Source of the DNA: Candidatus Hydrogenedentota bacterium
Lineage (GTDB): Bacteria > Hydrogenedentota > Hydrogenedentia > Hydrogenedentales > CAITNO01
DNA: 64,000 nt
Assembly: GCA_012730045.1 (NCBI GenBank)
Contig: JAAYBR010000031.1
Coordinates: 62,001 to 126,000, forward strand
Direction of reading: 5' to 3'
Shown here: positions 27,500-36,858 of the stretch, piece after piece
How the letters are laid out: every line of letters starts with the position of its first letter
How positions within the stretch are numbered: position 1 is the first letter of the stretch
Notes under the pieces: model-generated
The model's database searches: none
What the model saw: the letters and a program-made list of their open reading frames with translations, nothing else
What the model was told of the DNA's origin: nothing
Made by a program: the position numbers and the translations under genes

Positions 27500-28939
27500 T
27501 CAGGGCAGCAGGATGAGCATGGGCCGGAAGGCCACCCGGGTGCCGCCGCAGTAGCCGTCTTCGGACGCGCGAAACGCCTGGGAGGAAAAGAAGCGCGCCG
27601 CCCCCTCCCCCGTGCCCGCCGCCATCACCCGCAGCCCGTGGTTCGAGGCGGGGTCTGCCAACCAGTCCCGCACCTGCGCGGTGACGTCCCAGGAGGCCCA
27701 TTGCCCGGCGGCCGGAACCACCGCGCCGGCGGGCGTGGACGCCGTCTCTCCCGGCGGCCTTTGGGACCAAGTCACCTCTCCCCCTTCGGCGGGACGCCCG
27801 TTTTCGCCGTTGAAGAGGTCGCTGACGCCGCCCCCTTCGGTCCACGGCCCGGCGGCGGCGGACACGCCCACTGCGGGCGGTGTCCCCCCGATACGGTCGC
27901 AGTGCATCCACAGGACGGCCTTTGAAAGCGGCGCGGTGGGCGGGATGCGGGAGAGGTCAAACCGAACCAGGGTGTCGCGGCGGCGTCCTGCGGCGGCAGA
28001 GACGCTCAGGAACGCCTCGCCGCCCGTGTTGTGACCGGGCAGGTCCTCCGCGAGGGTGGCGTCGCTGACGCCGAGGTAGGGGCAGTACCCGCAGCCTTCC
28101 GCGCCTCCGGGGGCGCCATAGGCGGGCATCTGCTGGAGACAGTGGCCGCCCGCCGCCTCGGCGTACCAGTACCGGCACCACATGGCGCAGGCGGCGGCGT
28201 TGTGCTCCATGCCGCCGAAGTAGTAATCCTCCAAATGGGTGACCGTCCACGGAAGCCGCCTCTCATAGTCCGCGGCGAAGGGCGCGGTGACCAGAGGGGC
28301 GCCCCACATAATCATCTGCTCGCGCACGTATCCCGTGCGCAGCTGCTCGCGGGTGACGGAGACGCCCGACACGGTGAGGGCCGTGTGGACCGTGTCGAGG
28401 GGGAAGTAGTCGTTCAGCATGCCCCAGTGGCGCAGGCGGTCCTTCTGGTACCGGATGAGGTCGCCGCCGATCTCCGTGACCTGATGGGTGCCGCCCTCCA
28501 TTTGGGCGCTCTTTTCCAGGAAACTCAGATCGCCGCCGCTGCTGAAATGCCAGGGAATGTCCGCGATGTTGTGGCAGACCGCCCCCAGAAAGAAGGCCAT
28601 TTCCCGCTGCATGCCGGCGGACGGATCGAAGCCCGCGCCCCGCCCCCGGAGTTCACCGGCCCAGGCGCGCATGAAGGGGTGCCAGTGTGACGCTTCGCCC
28701 GCGTCGGGGTTGATGTTGCCGTAGCCCCAGTCGGGAAAGGCGCAGGCGGTGTAGAGGATTTTAAGGTTCGCCCGCTTTGCGACAAGGCTTCCCAGGCCGG
28801 GCAGCATGGCGTCGGCCCCGGCGAGGTACTGCTCCGCGCAGCGGCGGCCGATCTCCGCGTGGGTTCGCGTTCCGATGGCCGGGGCGCCCGGGGCCAGCAG
28901 GGAGGCAAACAGCACGAACAGCAGTGCGGCGCGGGGCAT
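27500..28939 (-). CDS. Exported zinc-dependent phospholipase C-like protein with DNRLRE domain
   Basis: 479 residues. A signal peptide (AALLFVLFASLLAPGAPA) is followed by a zinc-dependent phospholipase C-type helical domain: IGTRTHAEIGRRCAEQYL at the mature N-terminus, CAFPDWGY, and FFLGAVCHNIADIPWHF, where His and Asp residues are spaced as in the S1/P1-PLC fold. The C-terminal 180 residues form a DNRLRE-type cell-surface beta domain: VSDATLAEDLPGHN at its start, RRDTLVRFDLSRIPPTAPLSKAVL, and WASWDVTAQVRDWL. This combination suggests a surface hydrolase of unknown substrate. ATG at 28939 has GGAG 9 bases upstream. Confidence 0.8.
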   Translation of the reverse strand: MPRAALLFVLFASLLAPGAPAIGTRTHAEIGRRCAEQYLAGADAMLPGLGSLVAKRANLKILYTACAFPDWGYGNINPDAGEASHWHPFMRAWAGELRGRGAGFDPSAGMQREMAFFLGAVCHNIADIPWHFSSGGDLSFLEKSAQMEGGTHQVTEIGGDLIRYQKDRLRHWGMLNDYFPLDTVHTALTVSGVSVTREQLRTGYVREQMIMWGAPLVTAPFAADYERRLPWTVTHLEDYYFGGMEHNAAACAMWCRYWYAEAAGGHCLQQMPAYGAPGGAEGCGYCPYLGVSDATLAEDLPGHNTGGEAFLSVSAAAGRRRDTLVRFDLSRIPPTAPLSKAVLWMHCDRIGGTPPAVGVSAAAGPWTEGGGVSDLFNGENGRPAEGGEVTWSQRPPGETASTPAGAVVPAAGQWASWDVTAQVRDWLADPASNHGLRVMAAGTGEGAARFFSSQAFRASEDGYCGGTRVAFRPMLILLP

Positions 28940-29021
28940 GGGGAAGGTCTCCAGAGTAAAAACGGGATGCCTTGTTGACCCGGCACGGCGCGGCCCAGTT
29001 TCGCGGGATGGGCATGAAGAA

Positions 29022-29051
29022 GCCCGCCTGTGCGCGGCGGCGCAGGCGGGC
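29022..29051 (-). terminator. Hairpin downstream of the small-peptide operon
   Basis: A perfect 9-bp stem (gcccgcctg at 29022-29030 against caggcgggc at 29043-29051) with a 12-base loop begins about 28 bases after the stop of the second peptide gene. On the minus strand it is followed by TTCTTC, a weak U-rich tract. It probably ends the peptide transcript before the phospholipase-like gene. Confidence 0.5.
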
Positions 29052-29078
29052 GAATGCGAAAGGGGGCCGGCGGACGTC

Positions 29079-29300
29079 CTAGAGCTCGATGCCCGTGGTG
29101 TCGGTGCCGGTGTCGGTGCCGGTGTCCGTGGTGTCATCCACCGTTCCGCTGGGGCCGGTGGCCTTCCACGGGGCCTGGCGGTTGGCCAGCAGCAACCGGT
29201 CAATGATCTCGGTGGTGCTTTCCATTTTGATCTGGAAATTGCTGATCTGGGCCTTTTCCGGGGTCCGGCTGACGGTCTTCAAATGGCTCTTGCGCTTCAT
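29079..29300 (-). CDS. Small peptide 2 (73 aa) with Asp/Thr/Gly repeat tail, unknown
   Basis: A 73-residue protein with a basic N-terminus (MKRKSHLKTVSRTPEK), then QISNFQIKMESTTEIIDRLL, a WKATGPSG segment, and an acidic low-complexity tail of repeated Asp-Thr-Gly-Thr units ending TGIEL. The QISNF core and the following Leu/Ile-rich helix also occur in the 42-residue peptide encoded 17 bp upstream, so the two appear to be paralogues. GGAGG lies 10 bases before the ATG. No signal peptide and no cysteine are present. It could be a precursor peptide or a small regulator; no family is recognised. Confidence 0.7.
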   Translation of the reverse strand: MKRKSHLKTVSRTPEKAQISNFQIKMESTTEIIDRLLLANRQAPWKATGPSGTVDDTTDTGTDTGTDTTGIEL

Positions 29301-29317
29301 GGCATCGGTTCCTCCGC

Positions 29318-29446
29318 TCAGGACGTCTTGATGAACACGTATTCAATGAGCTGATCCGTCAGATTGATCAGGAACTCCTTGAACACCTCGAAATTGGAGA
29401 TCTGTGACAGGGCAGGCTTGCGCGTCACAGGCCGCATGTGCTTCAT
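29318..29446 (-). CDS. Small peptide 1 (42 aa), unknown
   Basis: A 42-residue frame: MKHMRPVTRKPAL, then QISNFEVFKEFL and LTDQLIEYVFIKTS at the end. A perfect AGGAGG Shine-Dalgarno sits 8 bases before the ATG, and a near-consensus promoter lies about 50 bases upstream of that. The core QISNF followed by an amphipathic helix is shared with the 73-residue product of the next gene. The layout (basic head, short helix, hydrophobic end) would fit a peptide pheromone, a modified-peptide precursor or a small membrane-associated regulator. No family is recognised and no modification enzyme is adjacent. Confidence 0.72.
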   Translation of the reverse strand: MKHMRPVTRKPALSQISNFEVFKEFLINLTDQLIEYVFIKTS

Positions 29447-29501
29447 CTAACAATCCTCCTGGTCCGTTTCCGGGACACAACCCGCCCCGGTGTACGGCAC
29501 T

Positions 29502-29530
29502 TTTATACCATGAACCGCAGAGTTTGTCAA
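29502..29530 (-). promoter_or_regulatory. Near-consensus sigma-70 promoter of the small-peptide operon
   Basis: TTGACA (29525-29530), a 17-base spacer, then TATAAA (29502-29507) on the minus strand. This is the closest match to the vegetative consensus found in the window. Transcription would start near 29495. It lies directly after the pckA stop, so the peptides are expressed independently of pckA. Confidence 0.78.
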
Positions 29531-29555
29531 CTGTTTTCTTGCCGGGCCGGGCGGA

Positions 29556-31169
<1,614 letters not shown>

Positions 31170-31268
31170 CGGGGGGGATCCTCCTGTGGGTTGGATTCGG
31201 TGGGCAGACAGCCCGCGCCAGAACGGCGCGACCGCCTGTAGTACTGAACGCCTCGCAGTTGGACCGGA

Positions 31269-31298
31269 ATTGTAGCACAGAGCCCGGGAACCTGTCCA
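31269..31298 (-). promoter_or_regulatory. Promoter of pckA
   Basis: TGGACA (31293-31298), an 18-base spacer, then TACAAT (31269-31274) on the minus strand, about 100 bases upstream of the pckA ATG. Five of six -35 and five of six -10 bases match the vegetative consensus. Confidence 0.6.
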
Positions 31299-31422
31299 TT
31301 TTCTGGATCACCCCAAACAGGCAAAAGCCGTCTCAGCCACGGAAAACCGCCCACACGGCGGCCAGCCCCTCCACCCACGCGCGAAGCGCGGTCCTGATCT
31401 CATCGGTGCAATAACAACCCGC

Positions 31423-31456
31423 CTTGTTGCATTGAGTTCTGCTTCGATGCAACAAG
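31423..31456. repeat. 10-bp inverted repeat in the pckA upstream gap
   Basis: cttgttgcat (31423-31432) and its exact complement atgcaacaag (31447-31456) flank a 14-base spacer. The half-site tgcaa recurs at 31408 and 31490 in the same gap (tgcaataac, tgcaatagg). It lies about 125 bases upstream of the pckA promoter and 170 bases beyond the cytochrome stop, so it could be a regulator-binding site or the hairpin ending the cytochrome transcript. The rest of the 460-bp gap (31170-31629) shows no gene. Confidence 0.5.
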
Positions 31457-31629
31457 AATGCCTGCAATGTGCCCCAACCGCCCCTTCGATGCAATAGGGC
31501 AACCGGCCTTACGGGTTGCCGGGTCTCCAATAGAAGCCCTTCGCCATGGGCCATGCCCCCCGTCGCGGGTTGTGGGCCGGCGCGCCCGCCCGCATCAAGC
31601 GCGCAGTCTCCCGTCCTTCGCGGCGGGCG

Positions 31630-32511
31630 CTACAGCTTTTTGGGGCCTTGCAGGATGGCCTGGGTGAAGGGGTTGCAGTGTTCTCCATTGTGCTCCGGGG
31701 GATGGCAGAGCAGGCAGTCCATCTTGCCGCGGGTGTGGGATTTCTCGCCGACATCATGGCATTTCAGGCATCCGGCGGCCTGCGCGGGGACGGGGTGCGC
31801 GCGCTCGAAGGTTTTTGCGTGCACCGCGTTGAGCAGCTCCGCAGCCTTCGCCGCCACGTCGCCCGTGAGGCGCGCGCAGCGCTCGGAACGCTCCGGCGAG
31901 CCGCTGCCCAGGTCGGCCGCCTTGCACCAGCGGGTCACCGACAGGTGGCACAGGTTGTCCCCGGCGACGCTCTGCGGCAGCGCGGTCCGGATGGTGTACG
32001 GGTCGTCCTCAAAGTACCCCCCGTCTGCGGCGTAGCCGTTGCTGGTGTCCGTGGGGAGCACGGTGACGGCATACCAGCTCAACAGCTCGCTCATGACCTC
32101 CTCGGTGGTCTTCTTGTCGCACACCAGGTTGACGGCCGCGCCGCAGCCGTTCAGCGCGCCGCACAGGGAGCCGAACCCGGCCACGCCGCCGCCGCCGTAC
32201 CCCATCATGCCGCAGGGCACCTTGTCAAAGGGATGGCCGGCCGCGTCGGCCAGCGCACCGACAATCGCCGAGAAGGCCCCCTCGCAGCAATGGCCTTTGG
32301 AATAGTGGCGGTGCGCCCGCTTCCGGATGTCCTCCGGATCCAGGGCAGCATAGGACCAGGGCAGGGGCGGCATCGCCGGTTCGGATGCCGGCGCAGGGGG
32401 AGCCTCCGCCGAGGCCCTGCCGACCACCAGACCGCCCAGCCCCGCCGCCCCCAAGACGCCCGTGTGAATGCCCAGATTTCCCAAAAACTGACGACGGTCG
32501 GAAGACTGCAT
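31630..32511 (-). CDS. Tat-exported split-Soret-type dihaem cytochrome c
   Basis: 293 residues. The N-terminus carries a twin-arginine motif (DRRQFLGN) and a hydrophobic stretch to about residue 36. The main domain belongs to the C_GCAxxG_C_C/split-Soret family: HYSKGHCCEGAFSAIVG, GYGGGGVAGFGSLCGALNGCGAAVNLV. The C-terminus has two CxxCH haem sites, CLKCH (about residue 247) and CLLCH (about residue 267). Split-Soret cytochromes of Desulfovibrio are periplasmic dimers with two haems per subunit, of uncertain role in electron transfer. The gene stands alone, flanked by gaps of 460 and 551 bp. Haem c attachment after Tat export is unusual. Confidence 0.85.
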   Translation of the reverse strand: MQSSDRRQFLGNLGIHTGVLGAAGLGGLVVGRASAEAPPAPASEPAMPPLPWSYAALDPEDIRKRAHRHYSKGHCCEGAFSAIVGALADAAGHPFDKVPCGMMGYGGGGVAGFGSLCGALNGCGAAVNLVCDKKTTEEVMSELLSWYAVTVLPTDTSNGYAADGGYFEDDPYTIRTALPQSVAGDNLCHLSVTRWCKAADLGSGSPERSERCARLTGDVAAKAAELLNAVHAKTFERAHPVPAQAAGCLKCHDVGEKSHTRGKMDCLLCHPPEHNGEHCNPFTQAILQGPKKL

Positions 32512-33062
32512 GAGTACTCCTTATGCGCGCATTCAGCGGCGGCGCGTCTGCCTCGATGCGCCTGAAACCCCGGCCATTCGCGGAGTTTCCCGCCGCAACC
32601 TAATGAGAACGCCTCTAATTTAGCACAAGCGCGTCCCCTCGCGTAAAGTGCCGCCTCTGTGGCGGGTCAGGCGGGGATGGGAGTTATGGGAAGTATGGGA
32701 AGTAGGGGAGGCTGGGAAGCGATGGGCTTCAGCGGGTCACCGCCCGGAGGCGGGAATTCTGCCTATGAAATGAGGGTTGCGGGAGGGCTGGAAATGTAGA
32801 CGCGGCATCTTGCCGCGTTCTTGGGGTTTTCGTTGGCCCAAAGAACGCGGCAAGATGCCGTGTCTACTTTGTGGGCGCTCTCGCTGGCTTACTTCATTGC
32901 CAAGGAGCGGAGCGGCTGTGGCAATCTCGTTCCCGCCCCGGCTTCGGTTCTCACAACGTCTTATCCGGCGATCAGGGCTCTTCCCTCATCGGTGTTCATC
33001 GCCGTTCATCGGTGGTTCCGTCCCGTTTGTCCGGGGCTTGGGCGGCGGAGTATGATTTCGGC
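32512..33062. other. Gene-free gap between divergent genes
   Basis: 551 bp between the cytochrome start (minus) and the ABC ATPase start (plus). It contains a purine-rich tract of degenerate tgggaag repeats (about 32680-32720) and the large inverted repeat listed separately. Open frames here have no recognisable protein character. No convincing promoter hexamers were found for either gene. Confidence 0.6.
32796..32867. repeat. 27-bp near-perfect inverted repeat (palindromic element)
   Basis: Left arm 32796-32822 and right arm 32841-32867 are reverse complements at 26 of 27 positions, separated by an 18-base loop (ggggttttcg then ttggccca). The centre of each arm reads cggcatcttgccgcgttctt. 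It lies between divergent promoter regions, so a terminator role is unlikely; it resembles a REP- or MITE-like dispersed element. Transposition origin is inference. Confidence 0.75.
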
Positions 33063-33818
33063 ATGGAATACTGCATCGAAACGGAGGCCCTGACGAAGCT
33101 GTACGGGGAGTTCCGCGCGGTGGACGGGTTGTGCCTGCGCGTGGAGAAGGGGTGTTTCTACGGGTTTCTGGGGCCGAACGGGGCGGGGAAGTCCACGACG
33201 ATCAAGATGCTGACGGGGATCACGCTGCCGAGTTCGGGGTCGGCGCGGCTGCTGGGGCTGGACCTGGCGCGGCGGGGGCTGGAGATCAAGCGGCGGATCG
33301 GCGTGGTTCCGGAGGATTTGGGGCTGTTCGACCACCTGACGGCGCGGGAGTATCTGGGGTTCGTCGGCCGGATGCACGGGCTGCCGAAGGAGGTGGTCCT
33401 GCGGCGTTCGGGGGAGCTGCTGGACCTGCTGGGGCTGGCGGAGGCGGAGAAGACGCTGACGCTGGAGTACTCGCACGGGATGCGGAAGAAGCTGGCCTTT
33501 GCCGCGGCGATCCTGCACGACCCGGAGCTGCTGTTCCTGGACGAGCCCTTTGAGGGGATTGACGCGATCTCCTCGCGGACGATCCGGCAGGTGCTGGACC
33601 AGATCCGCCGGCGGGGGGCCTCGATCTTCCTGACGTCGCACATTCTGGAGATTGTGGAGCGGCTCTGCACGCATGTGGGGATCATCCAGTCGGGCCGCCT
33701 CGTGAGCCAGGGCACGCTGGAGGAGCTGACGCGGGACCGGTCGCTGGAGGAGGCCTTCCTGGCGGCGGCGGAGAGTCCGGCCAACGGACAGGCCAGCCTG
33801 TCCTGGCTGGGTTCGTGA
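33063..33818 (+). CDS. ABC transporter ATP-binding protein (CcmA/NatA type)
   Basis: 251-residue ATPase subunit of an exporter; cytosolic. Walker A is GPNGAGKSTT, the signature LEYSHGMRKKLAFAAAIL replaces the usual LSGGQ with YSHGMRKK (as in many ABC-2 exporters), Walker B is PELLFLDEPFEGID, and the H-loop is LTSHILEIVERL. ATG at 33063 starts the domain directly. Its stop overlaps the start of the permease gene, so the two are coupled. Cargo unknown. Confidence 0.92.
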   Translation: MEYCIETEALTKLYGEFRAVDGLCLRVEKGCFYGFLGPNGAGKSTTIKMLTGITLPSSGSARLLGLDLARRGLEIKRRIGVVPEDLGLFDHLTAREYLGFVGRMHGLPKEVVLRRSGELLDLLGLAEAEKTLTLEYSHGMRKKLAFAAAILHDPELLFLDEPFEGIDAISSRTIRQVLDQIRRRGASIFLTSHILEIVERLCTHVGIIQSGRLVSQGTLEELTRDRSLEEAFLAAAESPANGQASLSWLGS

Positions 33819-35515
33819 TGGTCGCACGTCAGGCCGCCGCGCTGGTCGCCCTGCGGTGGCGGCTTTTCCTGCGGGCGTGGACCCTCAAGAAGACCGTCAG
33901 CTCCATCATCGTGGTCACCTTCTACGCCACCCTGGTGATCTTCCTGTCGGGGCTGGCCACGGTGGGGTTCTACGCCCTGGCGGCCCATGGGCTGGGCAAG
34001 GCGGACTCCGTCGCCGGATGGCTGGCCCTGATGGACATTCCGGCGGGCCTCTTCTCCCTGCTGTGGATGTGGGGGCTGCTGCTGGAGCTGCAGCGGTCGG
34101 ACCTGCTCGACCTGAAGAAGTTCATGCACCTGCCCGTGTCCCCCGGCATGATCCATGGAATTAACTTCACGGCCTCGCTGGCGGGGCCGCTGGTGCTGGG
34201 GTCCATCCCCCCGCTGCTGGGGCTCCTCGCGGGGCTGGGACAGCGGTACGGCTGGGGGGCCGTGCTGCCGGGGGCGGCGGTGGCCGCCGGGTTCATCGTG
34301 ATGCTGGAGGCGTGGGCGCACTACTTCCGGGGGTGGATGGCCCTGGTGATGGAGGACAAGCGGAAGCGCCAGCTCGTGTTCGCCGTGCTTCCGCTGACCT
34401 TTGTGCTGCTCGCGCAGCTGCCCAGCCTGCTCTCGCACCTGCTGCGCGAGGGCATGGACCCGCAGGACACGGCGATGCTCCTGCAAGGGGAGGCCGGGAG
34501 GTGGTTCGAGGAGGGGCACACGGTGATGCCCCTGGGTTGGGCGGCCCTGGGCCTGCGGGCCGCGGCGGACGGCAACGCGGCGGGCGTGCTGTCGGTGCTG
34601 GCGCTTGAGGGGCTTGTGACGGCGCTCGGGCTGGCGCTGGGGCTGCGGTCCACGCTGGCCTACTACGCCGGCGAGGCGTCGAACGGAAAGGCGGCCCGGA
34701 AAACGGCGGCAACGCCGGCGACCCCGGACGCACTCCCCGTCACGCTGCGTCCCCTGCCCCTCTTGAGCGGCGAAACCGCCGCGCTGGCGCGCGCCTTCTT
34801 CCACTCCAACCTTCGCCACCCCTCCATCCGCATCCAGCTCATCATGCCGCTGTGCGTGGGCGCGCTGCTGTTCGCCATGTACCACACCGGGGCCTACGGC
34901 GACCTGGGCGGCAACGAGCGGGTATGGATGCCCACGGCCCTGATCGTGTGGCCGTTCCTCAATTTCGCCGTGCCCCTGCTCAACGTCTTCGGGGCCGACG
35001 GCAGCGGGTTCCGCGGCCTGATGCTCCTGCCCGCGCCGCGGCGCGCCTTTCTGCTGGCGAAGCACCTGGCCTTCCTGCCCTTCATGGCGGGGCTGTCCGG
35101 GGTCTTCTGCCTGGCGGGGATGCTGCTGCCCGGCGGCGGCCCGGCCACGGCCGCCCTGTCCATGGTGAACGTCGCCTACCTCTACTGCGGCTTCTGCGCC
35201 GTGAGCTGCTGGACCTCGGTGCTCCTCCCCTTCCGCATGGGGCGCAACCTCATGCGCGCCAAAGGCAACCGCACGGCCTTCTCCCTGACGGGGCTTGTGT
35301 CGCTGGCGGTGATCTCGGCGCTGTTCACGCCGACAGGGCTCGTGCTGAACGGGTACGCCCGGGGGCTGGGGTTCGCGCCGGTGCTGGCGGTTTCGGCGGC
35401 TCTGGCGGCGGCGGCGGGCCTCGCCTACCGCTGGTGCCTCGTGCGGGCGGGCGACCTCCTGCACACGCGCGAAACCGCCGTCCTGGAGGCCCTGCTCCGC
35501 CGCGACGACGAGTAG
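33818..35515 (+). CDS. ABC exporter membrane permease
   Basis: 565-residue membrane partner of the preceding ATPase, with about 12 hydrophobic segments (for example SIIVVTFYATLVIFLSGLA, FVLLAQLPSLL, LVSLAVISALFTPTGLVL). It resembles large ABC-2-like permeases in which two six-helix halves are joined by a cytosolic linker, here about residues 285-325 (GKAARKTAATPATPDALP). The start is ATG at 33818, overlapping the preceding TGA as TGATG; a GTG at 33815 is the alternative. Substrate unknown. Confidence 0.8.
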   Translation: MVARQAAALVALRWRLFLRAWTLKKTVSSIIVVTFYATLVIFLSGLATVGFYALAAHGLGKADSVAGWLALMDIPAGLFSLLWMWGLLLELQRSDLLDLKKFMHLPVSPGMIHGINFTASLAGPLVLGSIPPLLGLLAGLGQRYGWGAVLPGAAVAAGFIVMLEAWAHYFRGWMALVMEDKRKRQLVFAVLPLTFVLLAQLPSLLSHLLREGMDPQDTAMLLQGEAGRWFEEGHTVMPLGWAALGLRAAADGNAAGVLSVLALEGLVTALGLALGLRSTLAYYAGEASNGKAARKTAATPATPDALPVTLRPLPLLSGETAALARAFFHSNLRHPSIRIQLIMPLCVGALLFAMYHTGAYGDLGGNERVWMPTALIVWPFLNFAVPLLNVFGADGSGFRGLMLLPAPRRAFLLAKHLAFLPFMAGLSGVFCLAGMLLPGGGPATAALSMVNVAYLYCGFCAVSCWTSVLLPFRMGRNLMRAKGNRTAFSLTGLVSLAVISALFTPTGLVLNGYARGLGFAPVLAVSAALAAAAGLAYRWCLVRAGDLLHTRETAVLEALLRRDDE

Positions 35516-35543
35516 CGGCTCCGGCGGAGACTCCCGCGGCCCA

Positions 35544-36425
35544 AGGCCGCCGGGACAGCGGCGCTACGGAACAGCCCCCGTCAGCCCGCCCCCGTACCGC
35601 CAGCGTCTCGCTGGCCTTGTCTTCAGCCCGCCACCAGTTTGGCTCGCACCCATCTTTATCCGGCCATCAGGGTTGACAGGACTCCGTGCCATGGCGGCAG
35701 CGTGCCGGCGAGGAAGTTCACATGGATGGACAGGATGGGCAGGATAAGAAAGATAATCCTGTCCATCCTGTCCATCCATGTCAATTCTTTCCGGACGTCG
35801 GTGTGGACAAGCCCGAAGACAAGGCCGCCGGGACGGCGGCGCTACGGAACAGCCCCGTCAGCCCGCCCCCGTACCGCCAGCGTCTCGCTGGCCCTGTCTT
35901 CAGCCTCGCCACCGGTTTGGCTCGCACCCATCTTTATCCCGCCATCAGGGTTGACAGGACTCCGTGCCATGGCGGCAGGGTGATGGGGAGGGAGTTCACA
36001 TGGATGGACAGGATGGGCAGGATAAGAAAGATAATCCTGTCCATCCTGTTTATCCATGTCAATTCTTTCCGGACGTCGGTGTGGACAAGTGCGAAGACAA
36101 GGCCGCCGGGACGGCGGCGGTACGGAACAGCCCCGTCTGCCCCCCCCCGTACCGCCAGCGTCTCGCTGGCCTTGTCTTCAGCCTCGCCACCGGTTTGGCT
36201 CGCACCCATCTTTATCCGGCCATCAGGGTTGACAGGACTCCGTGCCATGGCGGCAGCGTGCCGGCGAGGAAGTTCACATGGATGAACAGGATGGACAGGA
36301 TAAGAAGACGAATCCTGTGCATCCTGTTTATCCATGTCGATTCTTTCCGGACGTCGGTGTGGACAAGCCCGAAGACAAGGCCGCCGGGACGGCGGCGCTA
36401 CGGAACAGCCCCGTCTGCCCGCCGC
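35544..36425. repeat. Array of about 3.2 direct repeats with 278-bp period and internal palindromes
   Basis: The segment ccggacgtcggtgtggacaa recurs starting at 35791, 36069 and 36347, exactly 278 bp apart. Each unit contains a 25-bp inverted repeat (first copy 35721-35745 and 35756-35780, 24 of 25 paired, 10-base loop) built from tggacaggat-like words, a GC-rich palindrome (gccgccgggacggcggc), a ccagcg/cgctgg hairpin, and the outer pair gaagacaaggcc / ggccttgtcttc. Units differ by a few percent, mainly in the loop of the first palindrome. No convincing protein is encoded. The palindromic words are of a type scattered in planctomycete-like genomes, from memory. Confidence 0.85.
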
Positions 36426-36498
36426 CGTGGCGCGGGCGTCACGCCTGCCCTGTCTACTTTCTGGCCACCGTGCGAGACGGCCATGCCGTAACCGAAGA

Positions 36499-36607
36499 GG
36501 GCGCGGCAAGCAGCGCCCCTACCCGCCCAGGCTTTGGGCGCCTGCGGGAACTGGGGGCCGTGCCGCACACCAAAAGGGCGCGGCAAGCAGCGCCCCTACC
36601 CGCCCAG
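36499..36607. repeat. Two direct copies of a 32-bp sequence
   Basis: Copies at 36499-36530 and 36576-36607 are identical (gggcgcggcaagcagcgccc and following ctacccgcccag), 77 bp apart. Each contains the palindromic gggcgc/gcgccc pair. They lie just after the 278-bp array in the same 1.3-kb gene-free region (35516-36858) ahead of the aminotransferase. Confidence 0.8.
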
Positions 36608-36858
36608 ACCTTGGGCCTTCGGGAAGATGCGGGGCCATTCTCCTGTGAATGCGCGGATTCGGGCTTTTCCGGTGCGCCGCGCGAATTGCATTCCGCGCGG
36701 CGGAGGGCCTATCATAACGGCCCAAAGCCCCCCTCTCCGCCGGGGTGTTGGAGCCGCGCGAACCGCGCAGTTTCCCGGCGGACTCCCGCACCACCATTCC
36801 GGCAGGGGGGCGGTATTACCCGCGGGCGGCGCCCCGCGGCGGGCAGGAAACGCGTGAC

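Noticed and set aside
35544-36425. CRISPR array
   Set aside because: The repeats are 278 bp with near-identical whole units, not short repeats separated by unique spacers, and no cas genes are in the window.
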